Shown one piece after another: positions 21,133 through 35,145 of a stretch of DNA of 64,000 nt. This stretch comes from Caulobacter sp. GTDB lineage: Bacteria > Pseudomonadota > Alphaproteobacteria > Caulobacterales > Caulobacteraceae. Under the pieces are notes generated by a model. The model ran no database searches. It was not told where the DNA came from and saw only the letters and a program-made list of their open reading frames with translations. The stretch is taken from positions 1 to 64,000 of the forward strand of contig JAUXMY010000032.1 of the NCBI GenBank assembly GCA_030683005.1, written 5' to 3'. Both the position numbers and the translations under genes were made by a program. Position 1 is the first letter of the stretch. Each line of letters opens with the position of its first letter.

Positions 21133-22983
21133 TCAGCCCCGCGCGTAGGACGCCAGTCTCGCCCGCGCCGCGTGGACCGGATTGCGGGAGGACTCGGCGG
21201 CGTGGGCGCCGTCGCCGTCACCGACGTTGAAGCGGCCGACCAGGCTGGCCAGCTCGCCGGCCTCGCCCTTCAGGCTGTGGGTGGCGGCGGTCGATTCCTC
21301 GACCATGGCGGCGTTCTGCTGGACCACCTGATCCATCTGGTTCACGGCGGCGTTGACCTCGTGCAGGCCGGTGGCCTGTTCCTGGGCCGAGGCGGCGATC
21401 TCGACGACCAGACGGTCGATGTCGGCGACCTGGGCGACGATTCGGCGCAACGCTTCGCCGGCCTGGCCGACGAGGTCGACCCCGACCTTCACCTGGTCGG
21501 TAGAGGTCGAGATCAGGCCCTTGATCTCCTTTGCCGCCTCGGCCGAGCGCTGGGCCAGGGCCCGCACTTCGGAGGCGACGACCGCGAAGCCCTTGCCGGC
21601 GTCGCCGGCCCTGGCCGCTTCAACGCCGGCGTTGAGGGCCAGCAGGTTGGTCTGGAAGGCGATCTCGTCGATCACGCCGATGATCTGGCTGATCTCGGTG
21701 GAGGAGCTTTCGATCTGGCCCATGGCCGAAACCGCGCGGTCGACGACCTGGCCCGACAGCTCCGCGCCCTTGCGGGCGTCGGCGACCAGGCCGGCCGCAT
21801 CCTTGGCGCCCGAGGCCGTGCGGCGGACCGTGGCGGTGATCTCGTCGAGCGCGGCGGCGGTCTCTTCCAGGCTGGCGGCCTGCTGCTCGGTGCGGCGCGA
21901 CAGGTCGTCGGAGGCCAGGGCGATCTCGTCGGAGCCATTGCGCACGCCGCTGGTCGAGCCGCTGATGGCGCGCAGGGTGTCCTGCAGGCGAGCGGCGGCG
22001 GCGTTGAAGTCTTCCTTCAGCTGGGCGGCCTTGGGGGCGACCGGCGCGGTGATGCGGTAGGTCAGGTCGCCGGCCGACAGGCGCGACAGGGCCTGGGCGA
22101 CCTCGCCGATGGCGTGGGCGTCCTGGGCGGCCTCGTCGGCCTTCTCCCGCTCACGCTGGACCCGTTCCTGCTCGGCGACGCGGCGCTGATCGTCGGCCTC
22201 GCGTTCCAGCCTGATCTTCTCGATGGCGGCGTCCTTGAACACCTGGACGGCGGCGGCCATCTCGCCGATCTCGTCGCGACGGCCGGCGCCGGACACGACC
22301 ACCGAGTGATCGCCGGCGGCGAGCTTGCGCATCACGCGGGTCATGGCGTTGACCGGCGTGGCGATGGCGCGGCTGAGCAGCATGGCCATGGCGACGGCGA
22401 TGCCGATCGAGGCCAGTCCGCCGACGACGAGGGCGATCGTGGCCGTTGCCCGGGCGGCGTCGCGCTCGGCGCTGCTGCGCTCGGCGTGGTCGGTGGCCGC
22501 CTTGGCGATGGCGTTCCTGGGTTCGCGGATGGGCTTGAAGGACGGCTGGCCGGCCAGGGCGCGGGCCTCCTCGAGCGTGGCCGGGTCCTTGGCCAGGGCC
22601 AGGATCCGGTCGCCATTGGTCTCGCGCCAGGTCGCGACCGCCTTGCGCATATCCTGGACGCGCGCCTTCTGCTCGGGCAGCTGTGTGGTGGCCTCGAACT
22701 CGTCCAGACCCCTGGCGACCAGCCCCATGGTCTCGGCATAATCGTCGAGCTGGCTGGTCTGGACCGGATTGGCAACAAAGGCGCGCATCGAGTTCTGGCT
22801 GTCGGTCATGTTGAGCATGATCGTCTCGAGCGTGGTCAACAGCCGCAGGCTGCGCTGCGAGACGTCCGCCGCCTCGCCCATCTTCTGTACGCTGAAGAAC
22901 AGCACGGACGAAGAGGCCGTCAGGACGATGATCATCGCCGCGAAGGCGACCATCAGCTTGGTCGTGATCCTGAGATTGTTCAT
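21133..22983 (-). CDS. Methyl-accepting chemotaxis protein
   Basis: Two TMs, HAMP, conserved hairpin tip [54 protein letters not shown]. Confidence 0.97.
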   Translation of the reverse strand: MNNLRITTKLMVAFAAMIIVLTASSSVLFFSVQKMGEAADVSQRSLRLLTTLETIMLNMTDSQNSMRAFVANPVQTSQLDDYAETMGLVARGLDEFEATTQLPEQKARVQDMRKAVATWRETNGDRILALAKDPATLEEARALAGQPSFKPIREPRNAIAKAATDHAERSSAERDAARATATIALVVGGLASIGIAVAMAMLLSRAIATPVNAMTRVMRKLAAGDHSVVVSGAGRRDEIGEMAAAVQVFKDAAIEKIRLEREADDQRRVAEQERVQREREKADEAAQDAHAIGEVAQALSRLSAGDLTYRITAPVAPKAAQLKEDFNAAAARLQDTLRAISGSTSGVRNGSDEIALASDDLSRRTEQQAASLEETAAALDEITATVRRTASGAKDAAGLVADARKGAELSGQVVDRAVSAMGQIESSSTEISQIIGVIDEIAFQTNLLALNAGVEAARAGDAGKGFAVVASEVRALAQRSAEAAKEIKGLISTSTDQVKVGVDLVGQAGEALRRIVAQVADIDRLVVEIAASAQEQATGLHEVNAAVNQMDQVVQQNAAMVEESTAATHSLKGEAGELASLVGRFNVGDGDGAHAAESSRNPVHAARARLASYARG

Positions 22984-23148
22984 GTCGCCTGCCTTGATCC
23001 GGGCGGCGACGCGACCAGAAGCGCCTACCGCAGACTCCGGTCTTCAGGCAGTTTGGTTAACCAACAGTCTCCGAGGGTTTCGGAATCGAGAAAAAACCGA
23101 TGCTGAACAAGGCGTCATGGAACACTGTTCTCAAATCGGAAAATTGCT

Positions 23149-23862
23149 TCAAGCAAACCAGCGCGCCCGATATGCATTCATCGCCGTCGTCCCCAGCTGT
23201 TCGATCAGACGAAAATTGACGATAGCCCCGATTGGCGCGCCGACCACCGGCAACAGCTGCGCGAGCTTTGCCAGGTCGATGTAGTCCCGGTATTCCTGCT
23301 GGAAGCGCCGCCAGTCGAAATCGGCCGGCGTGGCAGGCTGGTCGTCGCCGGTCAGCCGTTCGTACACGTCCCGGCGATGGTCCGGGCTGGAGAAGGCCAG
23401 CTGGAAGATCGACAGGATGTAGAGGCGCTCGCGCCACGCCTGCCCGTCATGGCCGTAGAGGGCGGCGATCTCGAACAGCAGCTTGATCTTGATGGCGATC
23501 AGCGCCGGGAAGTCGGCCGCCGCCAGCAGGAAGCCGCCGGCCCCGGCCACCCCGCCCTCGACCGTCGCCACATTGCGGTAGCCGTCTATGGCCTTGCGGA
23601 CCAGCGCCTCGCGCTGCGCCAGCGTCAGGCCGGCGCGGGGCGGCGGCGTGACGAAGTCGGACCCGACCAGAATGCCGCGGGTCATCTGTTCAATGACCTT
23701 GCTGACCGCCTGGTGGACCTTTTCCGGGATCAGATTGTTGATCCGCGTCTGCAGTCCCTTGGCCGCCGCCTGCAAAGCCGACGGCGGCTTCACCATCGCC
23801 TCGCGCCAGGCGGCGAGCTCGGCGCGGGCGGTTTGCTCATGCAGCTCGGAGGCGGTGGTCAT
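23149..23862 (-). CDS. EcsC family protein
   Basis: VEGGVAGAGGFLLAAADFPALIAIKIKLLFEIAALYGHD...RLYILSIF. Confidence 0.85.
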   Translation of the reverse strand: MTTASELHEQTARAELAAWREAMVKPPSALQAAAKGLQTRINNLIPEKVHQAVSKVIEQMTRGILVGSDFVTPPPRAGLTLAQREALVRKAIDGYRNVATVEGGVAGAGGFLLAAADFPALIAIKIKLLFEIAALYGHDGQAWRERLYILSIFQLAFSSPDHRRDVYERLTGDDQPATPADFDWRRFQQEYRDYIDLAKLAQLLPVVGAPIGAIVNFRLIEQLGTTAMNAYRARWFA

Positions 23863-23989
23863 CGGAGAGGTTATGCCTCAGGCGCGGCGCTATAGACAGG
23901 CGCCCGTCCTTCCGCACGGGGGTGGACGGGCGGTGGCCAAGCCATCGCCTCGCTGCTAGATCGCACAGCATCCGCAAGGAGAGACGCCC

Positions 23990-24988
23990 ATGAACGCCCC
24001 CGTCCGCTTCGCCGATCCCGCCCTGCCGCGCCACGACTGGACGCGCGAGGAGGTCGAGGCGCTGTTTGACCTGCCGTTCATGGATCTGGTCTTCCAGGCC
24101 GCCCAGGTTCACCGGCGCTGGTTTGATCCGAGCGAGATCCAGCTGAGCCAGCTGCTGTCGATCAAGACCGGCGGCTGCGCCGAGAACTGCGGCTACTGCA
24201 GCCAGTCGGCGTCATTCAACACCGGCCTGAAGGCCGAGAAGCTGATGGACCTCGACACCGTCGTGGTCGCCGCCCGGGCCGCCAGGGCCGGCGGAGCGCA
24301 GCGCTTCTGCATGGGCGCCGCCTGGCGCGACCTGAAGGACCGCGACCTGCCCAGGGTCGCCGAGATGATCACCGAGGTTAAGGCCTTGGGTCTGGAGACC
24401 TGCGTCACCCTGGGCATGCTCAAGGCCGAGCAGGCCGTGGCCCTGAAGGACGCCGGTCTCGACTACTACAACCACAACCTCGACACCTCGCCGGAGTACT
24501 ACGACAAGGTCGTCACCACCCGCACCTACGACGACCGGCTCGACACGCTGCGGCACGTTCGCGACGCCGGCATCTCGACCTGCTGCGGCGGCATTGTCGG
24601 CATGGGCGAGAGCCGCGCCGACCGCGCCAGCTTCCTGCACCAGCTGGCCACCCTGCCGGTTCATCCCGACAGCCTGCCGGTCAACGCCCTGGTTCCGGTC
24701 GGCGGTACGCCGCTGGGCGACATGATCAAGCGGGAGGGCGAGATCGATCCCATCGAGTTCGTCCGCACCGTCGCCGTCGCCCGGCTGGTCTGCCCCAAAT
24801 CGATGGTCCGCCTGTCGGCCGGCCGCGACGACATGAGCCGCGAGACCCAGGCCCTCTGCTTCCTGGCCGGCGCCAACTCGATCTTCGTCGGCGGCAAGCT
24901 GCTGACCACCCCGCTGCCGGGCCAGGACGAGGACAGCCTGCTGATGAAGGACCTGGGCCTGCGGCCGTTCGGGGAAGCCTGCGCCTGA
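23990..24988 (+). CDS. bioB: Biotin synthase
   Basis: [26 protein letters not shown] (radical SAM CxxxCxxC), [34 protein letters not shown]-type motif. Confidence 0.98.
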   Translation: MNAPVRFADPALPRHDWTREEVEALFDLPFMDLVFQAAQVHRRWFDPSEIQLSQLLSIKTGGCAENCGYCSQSASFNTGLKAEKLMDLDTVVVAARAARAGGAQRFCMGAAWRDLKDRDLPRVAEMITEVKALGLETCVTLGMLKAEQAVALKDAGLDYYNHNLDTSPEYYDKVVTTRTYDDRLDTLRHVRDAGISTCCGGIVGMGESRADRASFLHQLATLPVHPDSLPVNALVPVGGTPLGDMIKREGEIDPIEFVRTVAVARLVCPKSMVRLSAGRDDMSRETQALCFLAGANSIFVGGKLLTTPLPGQDEDSLLMKDLGLRPFGEACA

Positions 24989-24997
24989 TCTTGCAAT

Positions 24998-25015
24998 TGT
25001 ACGAATTTCTGTACA
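24998..25015. promoter_or_regulatory. Candidate YefM/YoeB operator
   Basis: tgtacg-aatttc-tgtaca: two TGTACA-like cores 12 bp centre to centre, just upstream of yefM-like gene. Confidence 0.6.
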
Positions 25016-25039
25016 TATTCCATCGGAAGGAGGCCTCCG

Positions 25040-25294
25040 ATGGATGTGCTCAGCTATTCAGACACCCGCGCCAACCTGAAGGGCGTGATGGATCGGGTGG
25101 TGGAAGACCGCCAGCCGATCGTCATCACCCGGCAGAAGGCGGAAGCCGTGGTCATGGTCTCGTTGGCCGACTGGAACGCCATGGAAGAGACGCTTCATCT
25201 CCTCTCCAGCGCCAAGAACGCGGCGCGGCTTCGCGAGGCCATCGCTGAACTCGATGCCGGCAAGGGTGTTGAACGCGAACTCGTCGAGCCGTGA
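25040..25294 (+). CDS. yefM: YefM/Phd family antitoxin
   Basis: MDVLSYSDTRANLKGVMDRVVEDRQPIVITRQKAEAVVMVSLADWNAMEETLHLLSSAKNAARL. Confidence 0.95.
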   Translation: MDVLSYSDTRANLKGVMDRVVEDRQPIVITRQKAEAVVMVSLADWNAMEETLHLLSSAKNAARLREAIAELDAGKGVERELVEP

Positions 25295-25557
25295 AGCTGG
25301 TCTTCGCCGAGCGGGCTTGGGAAGACTACCTCCACTGGCAGGCAAATGACCCGAACATCCTTGAGCGTCTGAATGGACTGATCAAGGAATGCAGGCGCAC
25401 GCCGTTCAAGGGGACTGGCAAGCCAGAGCCCCTCAAAGGCGACCTCAAGGGTCTTTGGTCCCGGCGCATTACGCTGGAGGACAGGCTCGTCTATCGCGTC
25501 TCCGGTACGGGAAACGAGCAGCTTCTGGAAATCGTCCAATGCCGTCTACACTACTGA
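25291..25557 (+). CDS. yoeB: YoeB family mRNA interferase toxin
   Basis: KLVFAERAWEDYLHWQANDPNILERLNGLIKECRRTPFKGTGKPEPLKGDLKGLWSRRITLEDRLVYRV...CRLHY. Confidence 0.97.
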   Translation: MKLVFAERAWEDYLHWQANDPNILERLNGLIKECRRTPFKGTGKPEPLKGDLKGLWSRRITLEDRLVYRVSGTGNEQLLEIVQCRLHY

Positions 25558-25571
25558 CCAGGGGAGAGCTT

Positions 25572-26099
25572 ATGAGCCGCGTCTTCGGGAAGGTCTGCCA
25601 GAACGGCTACGTCGTCCGCGACATCGAGGCGGCGATGACCCACTGGATCGAGGTCATGGGCGTCGGCCCCTGGTTCTACATCGAGGACGTGAAGACCGAC
25701 TGGTTCACCCACCGCGGCCAGCCGTCGGATGTGAAGATGTCCATCGCGCTCGCCAACTCCGGCGACCTGCAGATCGAGCTGATCCAGCAGCGCAATGATG
25801 CGCCCTCAATGTACAAGGAGTTCCTCGACGCCGGCCTCGAGGGCCTGCAGCACATGAGCTATTGGACGACCGACTATCAGGGCCTCTACGACAAGGCCCT
25901 GTCGCTCGGCTACCGCGTCGGCCACGAGGGCCAGATCGGCGGCGAGCAGGGCCGGTTCGCCTACTTCGACACCCAGGCGCACCCGGGCACGGTGATCGAG
26001 ATCTCCGACATCAGCGGGACGAAGGGGCGGACCTTCGCGCATATCCGCCGCGCGGCGGAGGGCTGGGACGGGTCGGAGCCGATCAGGTTCTTCCGGTAG
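25572..26099 (+). CDS. VOC family protein
   Basis: NGYVVRDIEAAMTHWIEVMGVGPWFYIEDV...LQIELIQQRND...GRFAYFDTQAHPGTVIEISDI. Confidence 0.9.
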   Translation: MSRVFGKVCQNGYVVRDIEAAMTHWIEVMGVGPWFYIEDVKTDWFTHRGQPSDVKMSIALANSGDLQIELIQQRNDAPSMYKEFLDAGLEGLQHMSYWTTDYQGLYDKALSLGYRVGHEGQIGGEQGRFAYFDTQAHPGTVIEISDISGTKGRTFAHIRRAAEGWDGSEPIRFFR

Positions 26100-26111
26100 G
26101 GGCCGCTTAGG

Positions 26112-26248
26112 CGCTCTGCGTCCTTCGCGACGCGGCTCTGCCGCTCCTCAGGATGACGAATGGGAGAGGGCTGCAAAATCTCGTCTTCCAACTGAGCTCG
26201 TCATGGTGAGGAGCGAGCTCTCGGGCGAGCGTCGCGAACCACGCAATG
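26112..26248. repeat. Diverged inverted intergenic repeat between convergent genes
   Basis: gcgtccttcgcgacgcggctctgccgctcctcaggatgacga and inverted copy ctcgtcatggtgaggagcgagctctcgggcgagcgtcgcgaaccacgc. Confidence 0.6.
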
Positions 26249-26251
26249 CCC

Positions 26252-26524
26252 CTACCGCTCCTCGTCGAACCGGTTGGTCACCAGCGCGCACAGGGCTTCC
26301 AGCGCCGCCTCGGCCTCTTCGCCCTCGGCGACGATCTCGATGGTCGAGCCGATGCCGGCGGCCAGCATCATCAGGCCCATGATCGAGCGGGCGTCGACGG
26401 TGGAGCCGTCGCGGCTGACCTGGACCTCGGCGTCGAAGCTCGCCGCCAGCTTGACGAACTTGGCCGAGGCGCGGGCGTGCAGCCCCCGCTCATTGATGAT
26501 CTCGACCGTGCGCTTCAGGCTCAT
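26252..26524 (-). CDS. ptsH: HPr family phosphocarrier protein
   Basis: VEIINERGLHARASAKFVKLAASFDAEVQV..ARSIMGLMMLAAGIGSTIEI. Confidence 0.96.
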   Translation of the reverse strand: MSLKRTVEIINERGLHARASAKFVKLAASFDAEVQVSRDGSTVDARSIMGLMMLAAGIGSTIEIVAEGEEAEAALEALCALVTNRFDEER

Positions 26525-26937
26525 TTCTCGCCGGCCAGCACGTAGGAGGCGACGGAGATGTACTTGCGGCCGGCTTCCTGGGCGTGGTGCACGCACTCTT
26601 CCAGGCTCATGCGGGTGCGCAGGGACGCCAGCTTGATCAGCATGGGCAGGTTCAGGCCGGCGATGACCTCGGCCCGGGTCTGTTCCATGACGCTGATGGC
26701 AAGGTTGCTGGGCGTGCCGCCGAACATGTCGGTGAGCAGGATGACGCCCGCGCCGGTATCCACGGCGGCGCACGCCTTCAGGATGTCCCTGCGGCGCTTT
26801 TCCATGTCGTCGTCGGGGCCGATGCAGATGGCCTGCACCGCGTCCTGCGGCCCGACCACATGCTCCATGGCGAAGATGAACTCTTCCGCCAGCCGACCGT
26901 GTGTAACGATCACGAGCCCAATCATCAGAGGGCCCAA
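26521..26937 (-). CDS. PTS EIIA component, mannose/fructose family
   Basis: MIGLVIVTHGRLAEEFIFAMEHVVG, VILLTDMFGGTPSNLA. Confidence 0.95.
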   Translation of the reverse strand: MGPLMIGLVIVTHGRLAEEFIFAMEHVVGPQDAVQAICIGPDDDMEKRRRDILKACAAVDTGAGVILLTDMFGGTPSNLAISVMEQTRAEVIAGLNLPMLIKLASLRTRMSLEECVHHAQEAGRKYISVASYVLAGEK

Positions 26938-27019
26938 CGCCTTGTCATGATCAAACCGGGTATCCCCTGCCCGTCAGCCTCGCGGCGGGAGGAGGCCGCG
27001 AAGGGGCTAGATACGCCCG

Positions 27020-27454
27020 TTAATGTCCGTGTCCAAGATGCTCTATGAGGCGACGTAACTTCGCAGGGGCCGCGCGGTCAAAAGGCCACAGGGAACGGAT
27101 GGGGACCGGGCCGGCGGGCAGGTCCAGGGTCTCGCCCGCCGGCATCCGCTCCACCGCCTCGGGCGAGCCCTCGCAGCGCACCGCCAGCACAATGGGACAG
27201 AAGGGCAGGGCCGCCACCGGCAACACCCCTGCCCCCCGGGACTCCATAAGGGCGTGGAGCGCGTCCGGCGCGCGGCCGAAGGTGCGACCGCCGGAGGTCC
27301 AGACCAGCACCCGGTCATCGGCGACCAACCGGAAACCCTCGTCCATCGCCCGCAGCGCCAGATCGCTTTTGCCTGACCCGGAGGGCCCCTCGATCAGGAC
27401 GCCGCGCCACTCGCGGCCGATGCGCAGCGCGATCAGCCCCGCGTGGCGGATCAC
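27020..27454 (-). CDS. hprK: HPr kinase/phosphorylase, short alphaproteobacterial form
   Basis: GVLIEGPSGSGKSDLALRAMDEGFRLVADDRV; P-loop; located in the ChvGI/PTS cluster. Confidence 0.93.
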   Translation of the reverse strand: MIRHAGLIALRIGREWRGVLIEGPSGSGKSDLALRAMDEGFRLVADDRVLVWTSGGRTFGRAPDALHALMESRGAGVLPVAALPFCPIVLAVRCEGSPEAVERMPAGETLDLPAGPVPIRSLWPFDRAAPAKLRRLIEHLGHGH

Positions 27455-29091
27455 GACCGCCGCTCGGGCAGGACGACGACGAACCTGGCGCCGGCGATCG
27501 TTTCACCGGAACTGGCGGAACTGGCCGAGTCCGGAGATTTATCTCGCGGATTCTCGCCCGATTTTTCGCCGGATCTCGCGCGATTCTCCGCATGGATTTC
27601 GCCGCCGTGCGCCTGGACGATCTGGCGGGCGATGGAGAGGCCGAGGCCTGAGTTGCCGCCGAACGCCGCGCCCTTGGGCCTCGAGGTATAGAACCGCTCG
27701 AATACGGTCTCGAGGTTGTCCTGCGGGATACCGGGGCCGTCATCCTCGACCAGCACCCGGGCCTGGCCGCGGTCATGGGTCAGGGCCACGCGCACCTCGC
27801 CGCCGGCCGGGCTGAACGAGCGCGCGTTGTCGATCAGGTTGCGGAACACCTGGCCCAGCGGACCCTCGCGACCCGAGACCGCGATCGTCTCGCCGGCCGG
27901 AACCGACAGAACCACGGTGGCCTCGCCGGGCCGGAGAGAGGCGTCATAGACCTGCACGATGTCGGTCAGCAGGCGGCCCAGGTCGATGACCCTCGGCGAG
28001 TCCCGCGACAGTTCGGCGTCCAGCCGCGAGGCGTTGGAGATGTCGGTGACCAGCCGGTCGAGCCGACCGACGTCCTGCTTCAGGATGCCCATCAACCGAT
28101 CGCGCGCCTTGGCGTCCTTGACCAGATCGAGGGTCTCGATGGCCGAACGGATCGAGGTCAGGGGGTTGCGGATCTCGTGCGCCACATCGGCGGCGAAGCG
28201 CTCCATGGCGTCCATCCGTTCCGACAGGGTATCGGTCATGTCCTCCAGCGACCGGCTGAGGTCGCCGATCTCGTCGTCGCGACGGGACAGGTCAGGCAGG
28301 GAAATCGACCGCGCCCGCGCCGCCTTCACCCGGTCCGCCGCTCGCGCCAGACGCAGCACGGGCCGGGCGACCAGCACGGTCAGCAGCACCGAGGACAGCA
28401 GGGTCACGCCCACGGCGATCAGGATGAAGGGAATCAGGTTGGCGCGTTCGCGGGCGATGATTTCGTTCACATCGCCGGCCTCGAGGGTCAGCACCCCGAC
28501 CACGGCCCGCACCCGCCGGATCGGCAGGGAGACGGAGATGACCTGTTCGCCGCTGTCGGTAATGCGGCGTCCCTTGACGATCTCGCCCGTCCTGGCCAGG
28601 GCCAGTTCCGCTTGCAGCGCCTTCGCCGCCCGCTGTTCGGTGGGGCTGGGACCGGCCTCGCGCGGCGTCTGGTCGGGCTTTCGCACCGGCGGCAGGGGCT
28701 TCCACTCGACCCGGTCGGCGACGACGTAGGAGTCGGTGATCTTGCGGCCCTCGCGGTCGAACAGCCGCACCCGGGCGTCGCGCGGCAGGTGCAGGAGCTG
28801 GAGCAGCTGGGCCGCTCGCTCGGGCTGCAGCGCCGGCTCGGGCTCGCCCACGGTGGCGGCGTCGTCGATGATGCGGGCGATCCATTCGCCCTGGGCGATC
28901 AGGCTGTCGATGCGGGCGTTGACCAGCCCGCGCCGCATCTCGTTCAGCGTCAGGGCCCCGCCGATCAGGATCGCCAGGCTGAGCAGATTGAGCGCGATGA
29001 TCAGCCGGCCGAGGCGCGAGCCCTTCGGCCAGAAGCGCCGCTTGCCCGACCCGCCGGGATCAGGACTCGCGATAGCGGTATCCGACGCCAT
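27451..29091 (-). CDS. chvG: Sensor histidine kinase ChvG
   Basis: Periplasmic stimulus domain, [52 protein letters not shown]. Confidence 0.93.
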   Translation of the reverse strand: MASDTAIASPDPGGSGKRRFWPKGSRLGRLIIALNLLSLAILIGGALTLNEMRRGLVNARIDSLIAQGEWIARIIDDAATVGEPEPALQPERAAQLLQLLHLPRDARVRLFDREGRKITDSYVVADRVEWKPLPPVRKPDQTPREAGPSPTEQRAAKALQAELALARTGEIVKGRRITDSGEQVISVSLPIRRVRAVVGVLTLEAGDVNEIIARERANLIPFILIAVGVTLLSSVLLTVLVARPVLRLARAADRVKAARARSISLPDLSRRDDEIGDLSRSLEDMTDTLSERMDAMERFAADVAHEIRNPLTSIRSAIETLDLVKDAKARDRLMGILKQDVGRLDRLVTDISNASRLDAELSRDSPRVIDLGRLLTDIVQVYDASLRPGEATVVLSVPAGETIAVSGREGPLGQVFRNLIDNARSFSPAGGEVRVALTHDRGQARVLVEDDGPGIPQDNLETVFERFYTSRPKGAAFGGNSGLGLSIARQIVQAHGGEIHAENRARSGEKSGENPRDKSPDSASSASSGETIAGARFVVVLPERRS

Positions 29092-29770
29092 ACAGGGTCT
29101 CGATCGCGTCGAAGCTGGGATCCACCTGGCGGAACTTCTTGCGCATCCGCTTGATATGGCTGTCGATCGTGCGGTCGTCGACATAGACCTGATCGTCGTA
29201 GGCGGCGTCCATGAGGTTGTCGCGGCTCTTCACGAAGCCGGGTCGCTGGGCCAGCGACTGCAGCAGCAGGAACTCGGTGACCGTCAGGCGAACGGGCTTG
29301 CCGTCCCACAGACTGTCGTGGCGCTCGGGGTCGAGAGTCAGCTTGCCGCGCCGCATGGCCTTGGCGCCCGGGTCGACCGGAGCCGCCGGCGCGCCGCTGT
29401 CGTCCGGCACGTCCGCCCGCCGCAGCACGGCCTTGACCCGCTCCAGCAGCAGCCGCTGGCTGAACGGCTTGTGCATGTAGTCGTCGGCGCCGAGGTTGAA
29501 GCCGAGGATCTCGTCGATCTCCTCGTCCTTCGAGGTCAGCATGATCACCGGCATGTTCGACGTCTGCCGCAGACGACGCAGCAGCTCCATGCCGTCCATG
29601 CGGGGCATCTTGACGTCCAGTATCGCCAGGTCCGGCGGATTGGCCGTCAGCGACTCCAGCCCGGCCACGCCGTCATGGCAGGCGGTCACGACATGGCCAT
29701 GGCTTTCAAGCGCCAGCGAAACCGAAGCAACGATGTTCTCGTCGTCGTCCACCAGGGTGATCTTGGCCAT
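29060..29770 (-). CDS. chvI: Response regulator ChvI
   Basis: [26 protein letters not shown]...[18 protein letters not shown]...[38 protein letters not shown]. Confidence 0.95.
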   Translation of the reverse strand: MAKITLVDDDENIVASVSLALESHGHVVTACHDGVAGLESLTANPPDLAILDVKMPRMDGMELLRRLRQTSNMPVIMLTSKDEEIDEILGFNLGADDYMHKPFSQRLLLERVKAVLRRADVPDDSGAPAAPVDPGAKAMRRGKLTLDPERHDSLWDGKPVRLTVTEFLLLQSLAQRPGFVKSRDNLMDAAYDDQVYVDDRTIDSHIKRMRKKFRQVDPSFDAIETLYGVGYRYRES

Positions 29771-29915
29771 GGGTATCCTTCTGAATGACGGGCCGCTGTG
29801 GCGATCCTTACCTGAGGCGGCGTCCTGTTGCAGGGAATTCCGCTGACAGCGTGGCGTCAATGGGGCGGAGGCATCGTAAACGCGGCCTTAGGGTGTTCCC
29901 CGGCATAACAGCGTC

Positions 29916-31621
29916 ATGCGGGGAAAGGTCCACTACGAACTGTTCGTGCGTCGCCAGCCCGGGTCCGGATGGACCCTGGACATGGCGACCGAGGACCGTG
30001 CGCGGGCACTGGAGTCCGCCGAGGAGCTGCTGGCCGAGGGCCGCGTCGCCGCCGTCCGGGTCAGCAAGGAAGTCCTCGATGAGGAGACCCGCGAGTTCAC
30101 CTCCGTCACCATCCTGAACAAGGGTGCGCCCGAACGGGCCAGGCAGAAGAAGGCGCCCGAGGACAACACCCCGCTCTGCGTCAGCCCGGCCGACCTCTAC
30201 ACCTGCCATGCCCGCGAGCGGATCGGCCGGCTGCTGGACAACTGGCTGGCCCGGCAACACGCGACGCCGTTCGAGCTGCTGCACCGTCCGGACCTGGTCC
30301 AGAAGCTGGAAGCGTCCGGCGTCGAGTTGCAGCACGCCATCCAGAAGGTCGCCATTCCCGAGGCCCAGGCCCGGGGGATCAGCGTCCATGAAATCATTCG
30401 CTCGTTCCAGAAGCTGGCCGAGCGAGCCATCGAGCGCATTCTGAAGGACCAGAAGCGCGGTCAGCTGCCCAACCTGGACAAGGAAGGCTTCGCCGCGGCC
30501 GCCGAGCGGCTGGTGAGCGAACCCGAGCGCGCATATCTGCTCGGCGCCGGCGTGGCCGCCTCCATCGCGCCGGCCAAGGGCTGGGCCGAGAAGGTCAGCC
30601 TGCTGCTCGACCTCGCCGACGCCGCGCCGGTCAACCCGCAGGCCCGCGATCATGCCCTTCAGGTGCTCGAAAAGCCGCTGACCGAAATTCTGGGCTCTCG
30701 CGCCGGTCTGGCCGAACTGCTTGGCGCTGATCTCGACCTGGGCTCACAGCTCGCCGCCATGACCCGGCTGGCCGGCGCCGACGCCGTCGAGGCGCTGATT
30801 TCAATCGAGCCGTCGGTCGCCCGCGTCATGCCGCCACTGGAAGGTCCGGCCGCGCGCCTCGCCAACTGGCTGGGCGGCCCGCATTTCGAATCCTGCCGCG
30901 CCGCCATCGCCCAGCGGGTGTTGCGCGAACTGACCGGCCCGCGTCGTCTCAAGCCGAACCAGGCCGTCGAGGAGATCGACCTCCTCCGCGGCTTGGCCAT
31001 GGCCCTGACCGCCGCTGGCGGGCGGGTGCTGTCGATCGAGGATATTCACGGCGCCTTCACCGCCCGGTCGAAGGCCATGGTCACAGGCGACTTCGTCGAC
31101 GCTCTGCTGGGCAAGGACAAGGGGGCGCGGGAGGAGATCGAGCTGCTGATCCGCCTGGCCGAGAATGTCACAGGCGGGGCCAACAAGCGCCAGGCCGCCC
31201 GCTGGCTGAACGCCAATGTGTCGGCATTGCGGTTCGAGAAGGAAATGCGCTTCGGGCCCGATTCCCCGGCCCAGAAGCTGGCGACGCTCGCGGCCATCCA
31301 GAAGTCGATCCAGCGCGCCGGGCTGGTCGTCGAAGAAGCCGGCCCGATCCTCGCCAAGGTCGGCGAGGTCGGCGGCCTTATCGAGGCTGATTCGAAGCTC
31401 GTGGCGACGGTGGCCCGGGCGCCCGCGCCAGCCGTGCATCGCCTGAACCTGCTGCTGAAACTGGCGATCGGCGAAGCCGGCCCGACCGGACCGGTCAGCG
31501 AGCGCGCCCGCGCCGAGGCCGCCAGGCTGATGCGGGCGCCCGAGACGCGGGAGGAGCTGGTGAAGTCGCCGGACGCTCTCGACAAGGTGCGGGGCCTGGC
31601 ACAAGCCTGCGGGCTGGCCGC

Positions 31622-31625
<4 letters not shown>
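29916..31625 (+). CDS. Uncharacterised 569-aa helical protein
   Basis: Long ORF with coherent composition, N-terminal VHYELFVRRQPGSGWTLDMATEDRARALESAEELLAEG domain; no recognised family. Confidence 0.85.
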
Positions 31626-34337
<2,712 letters not shown>

Positions 34338-34347
34338 AGGCGCCGCC

Positions 34348-35133
34348 TCACATCGCGCTGATGCCACCGTCCAGCTTCAGCTCGGCGCCGGTCATGAACT
34401 TGCTCTCGTCACTGGCCAGGTAGAGCACGGCGTTGGCGATATCGAGCGTCTCGCCGATGTGGCCCAGCGGGATCTGGCGGCCCAGCTTGGCCTCGGCCTC
34501 GTCCTTGCCGAACATCTGCCGGATCGGGTCCAGGATCGGGGTGTCGATGAAGGTCGGGTGGATCGAGTTTGAGCGGATGTCCCACTTCTGCTTGGCGCAG
34601 TAGAGGGCGATGTTCTTGCTCAACAGCCAGACGGCGGCCTTCGACGCGTTGTAGGCAGGGCCGCTGTGGTTGGCGATCAGACCGGCGATCGAGCTGACGT
34701 TGATGATCGAGCCTGGCTGGTTGTGGCGCATGTATTTCAGCGCGTGCTTGCCGCCCAGGAAGACGGAGTCGACGTTCACCGCCATCACCGTCCGGAAGTC
34801 CTCCAGGCTGCACTGGTCCAGGTTGCCGCCCTTGCTGATGCCGGCGTTGTTGACCAGCACCGAGATGCCGCCCATCGCCGCATCGGCTTCCTCAAGCGCG
34901 AAGATCCACTGGTCTTCCTTCGTCACGTCCAGCGGGAAGGCGAAGGCTGTCCCCTCGCCGTGGGCGGCGTTGATCTCGGCCGCCACGGCCCTGGCGCCGT
35001 CGAGGTTGATATCCGCCAGGCTGACCTTCGCGCCCTCCTCCGCGAGCCGCCGGGCCATGGCCGCGCCCAGTCCCTGGGCGGCGCCGGTGATGAAGGCCTT
35101 CTTGCCGGCCACCCGGCCCGTGCTGCTGGTCAT
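34348..35133 (-). CDS. SDR family oxidoreductase
   Basis: KKAFITGAAQGLGAAMARRLAEEGA, VLVNNAGI, YNASKAAVW, TGAELKLDGGISAM. Confidence 0.96.
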   Translation of the reverse strand: MTSSTGRVAGKKAFITGAAQGLGAAMARRLAEEGAKVSLADINLDGARAVAAEINAAHGEGTAFAFPLDVTKEDQWIFALEEADAAMGGISVLVNNAGISKGGNLDQCSLEDFRTVMAVNVDSVFLGGKHALKYMRHNQPGSIINVSSIAGLIANHSGPAYNASKAAVWLLSKNIALYCAKQKWDIRSNSIHPTFIDTPILDPIRQMFGKDEAEAKLGRQIPLGHIGETLDIANAVLYLASDESKFMTGAELKLDGGISAM

Positions 35134-35145
35134 GCGCGTTTCTCC

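Noticed and set aside
21172-23106. 644-aa plus-strand ORF antisense to the MCP gene
   Set aside because: Repetitive G/L/D composition typical of an antisense frame; MCP signalling domain is clear on the minus strand.
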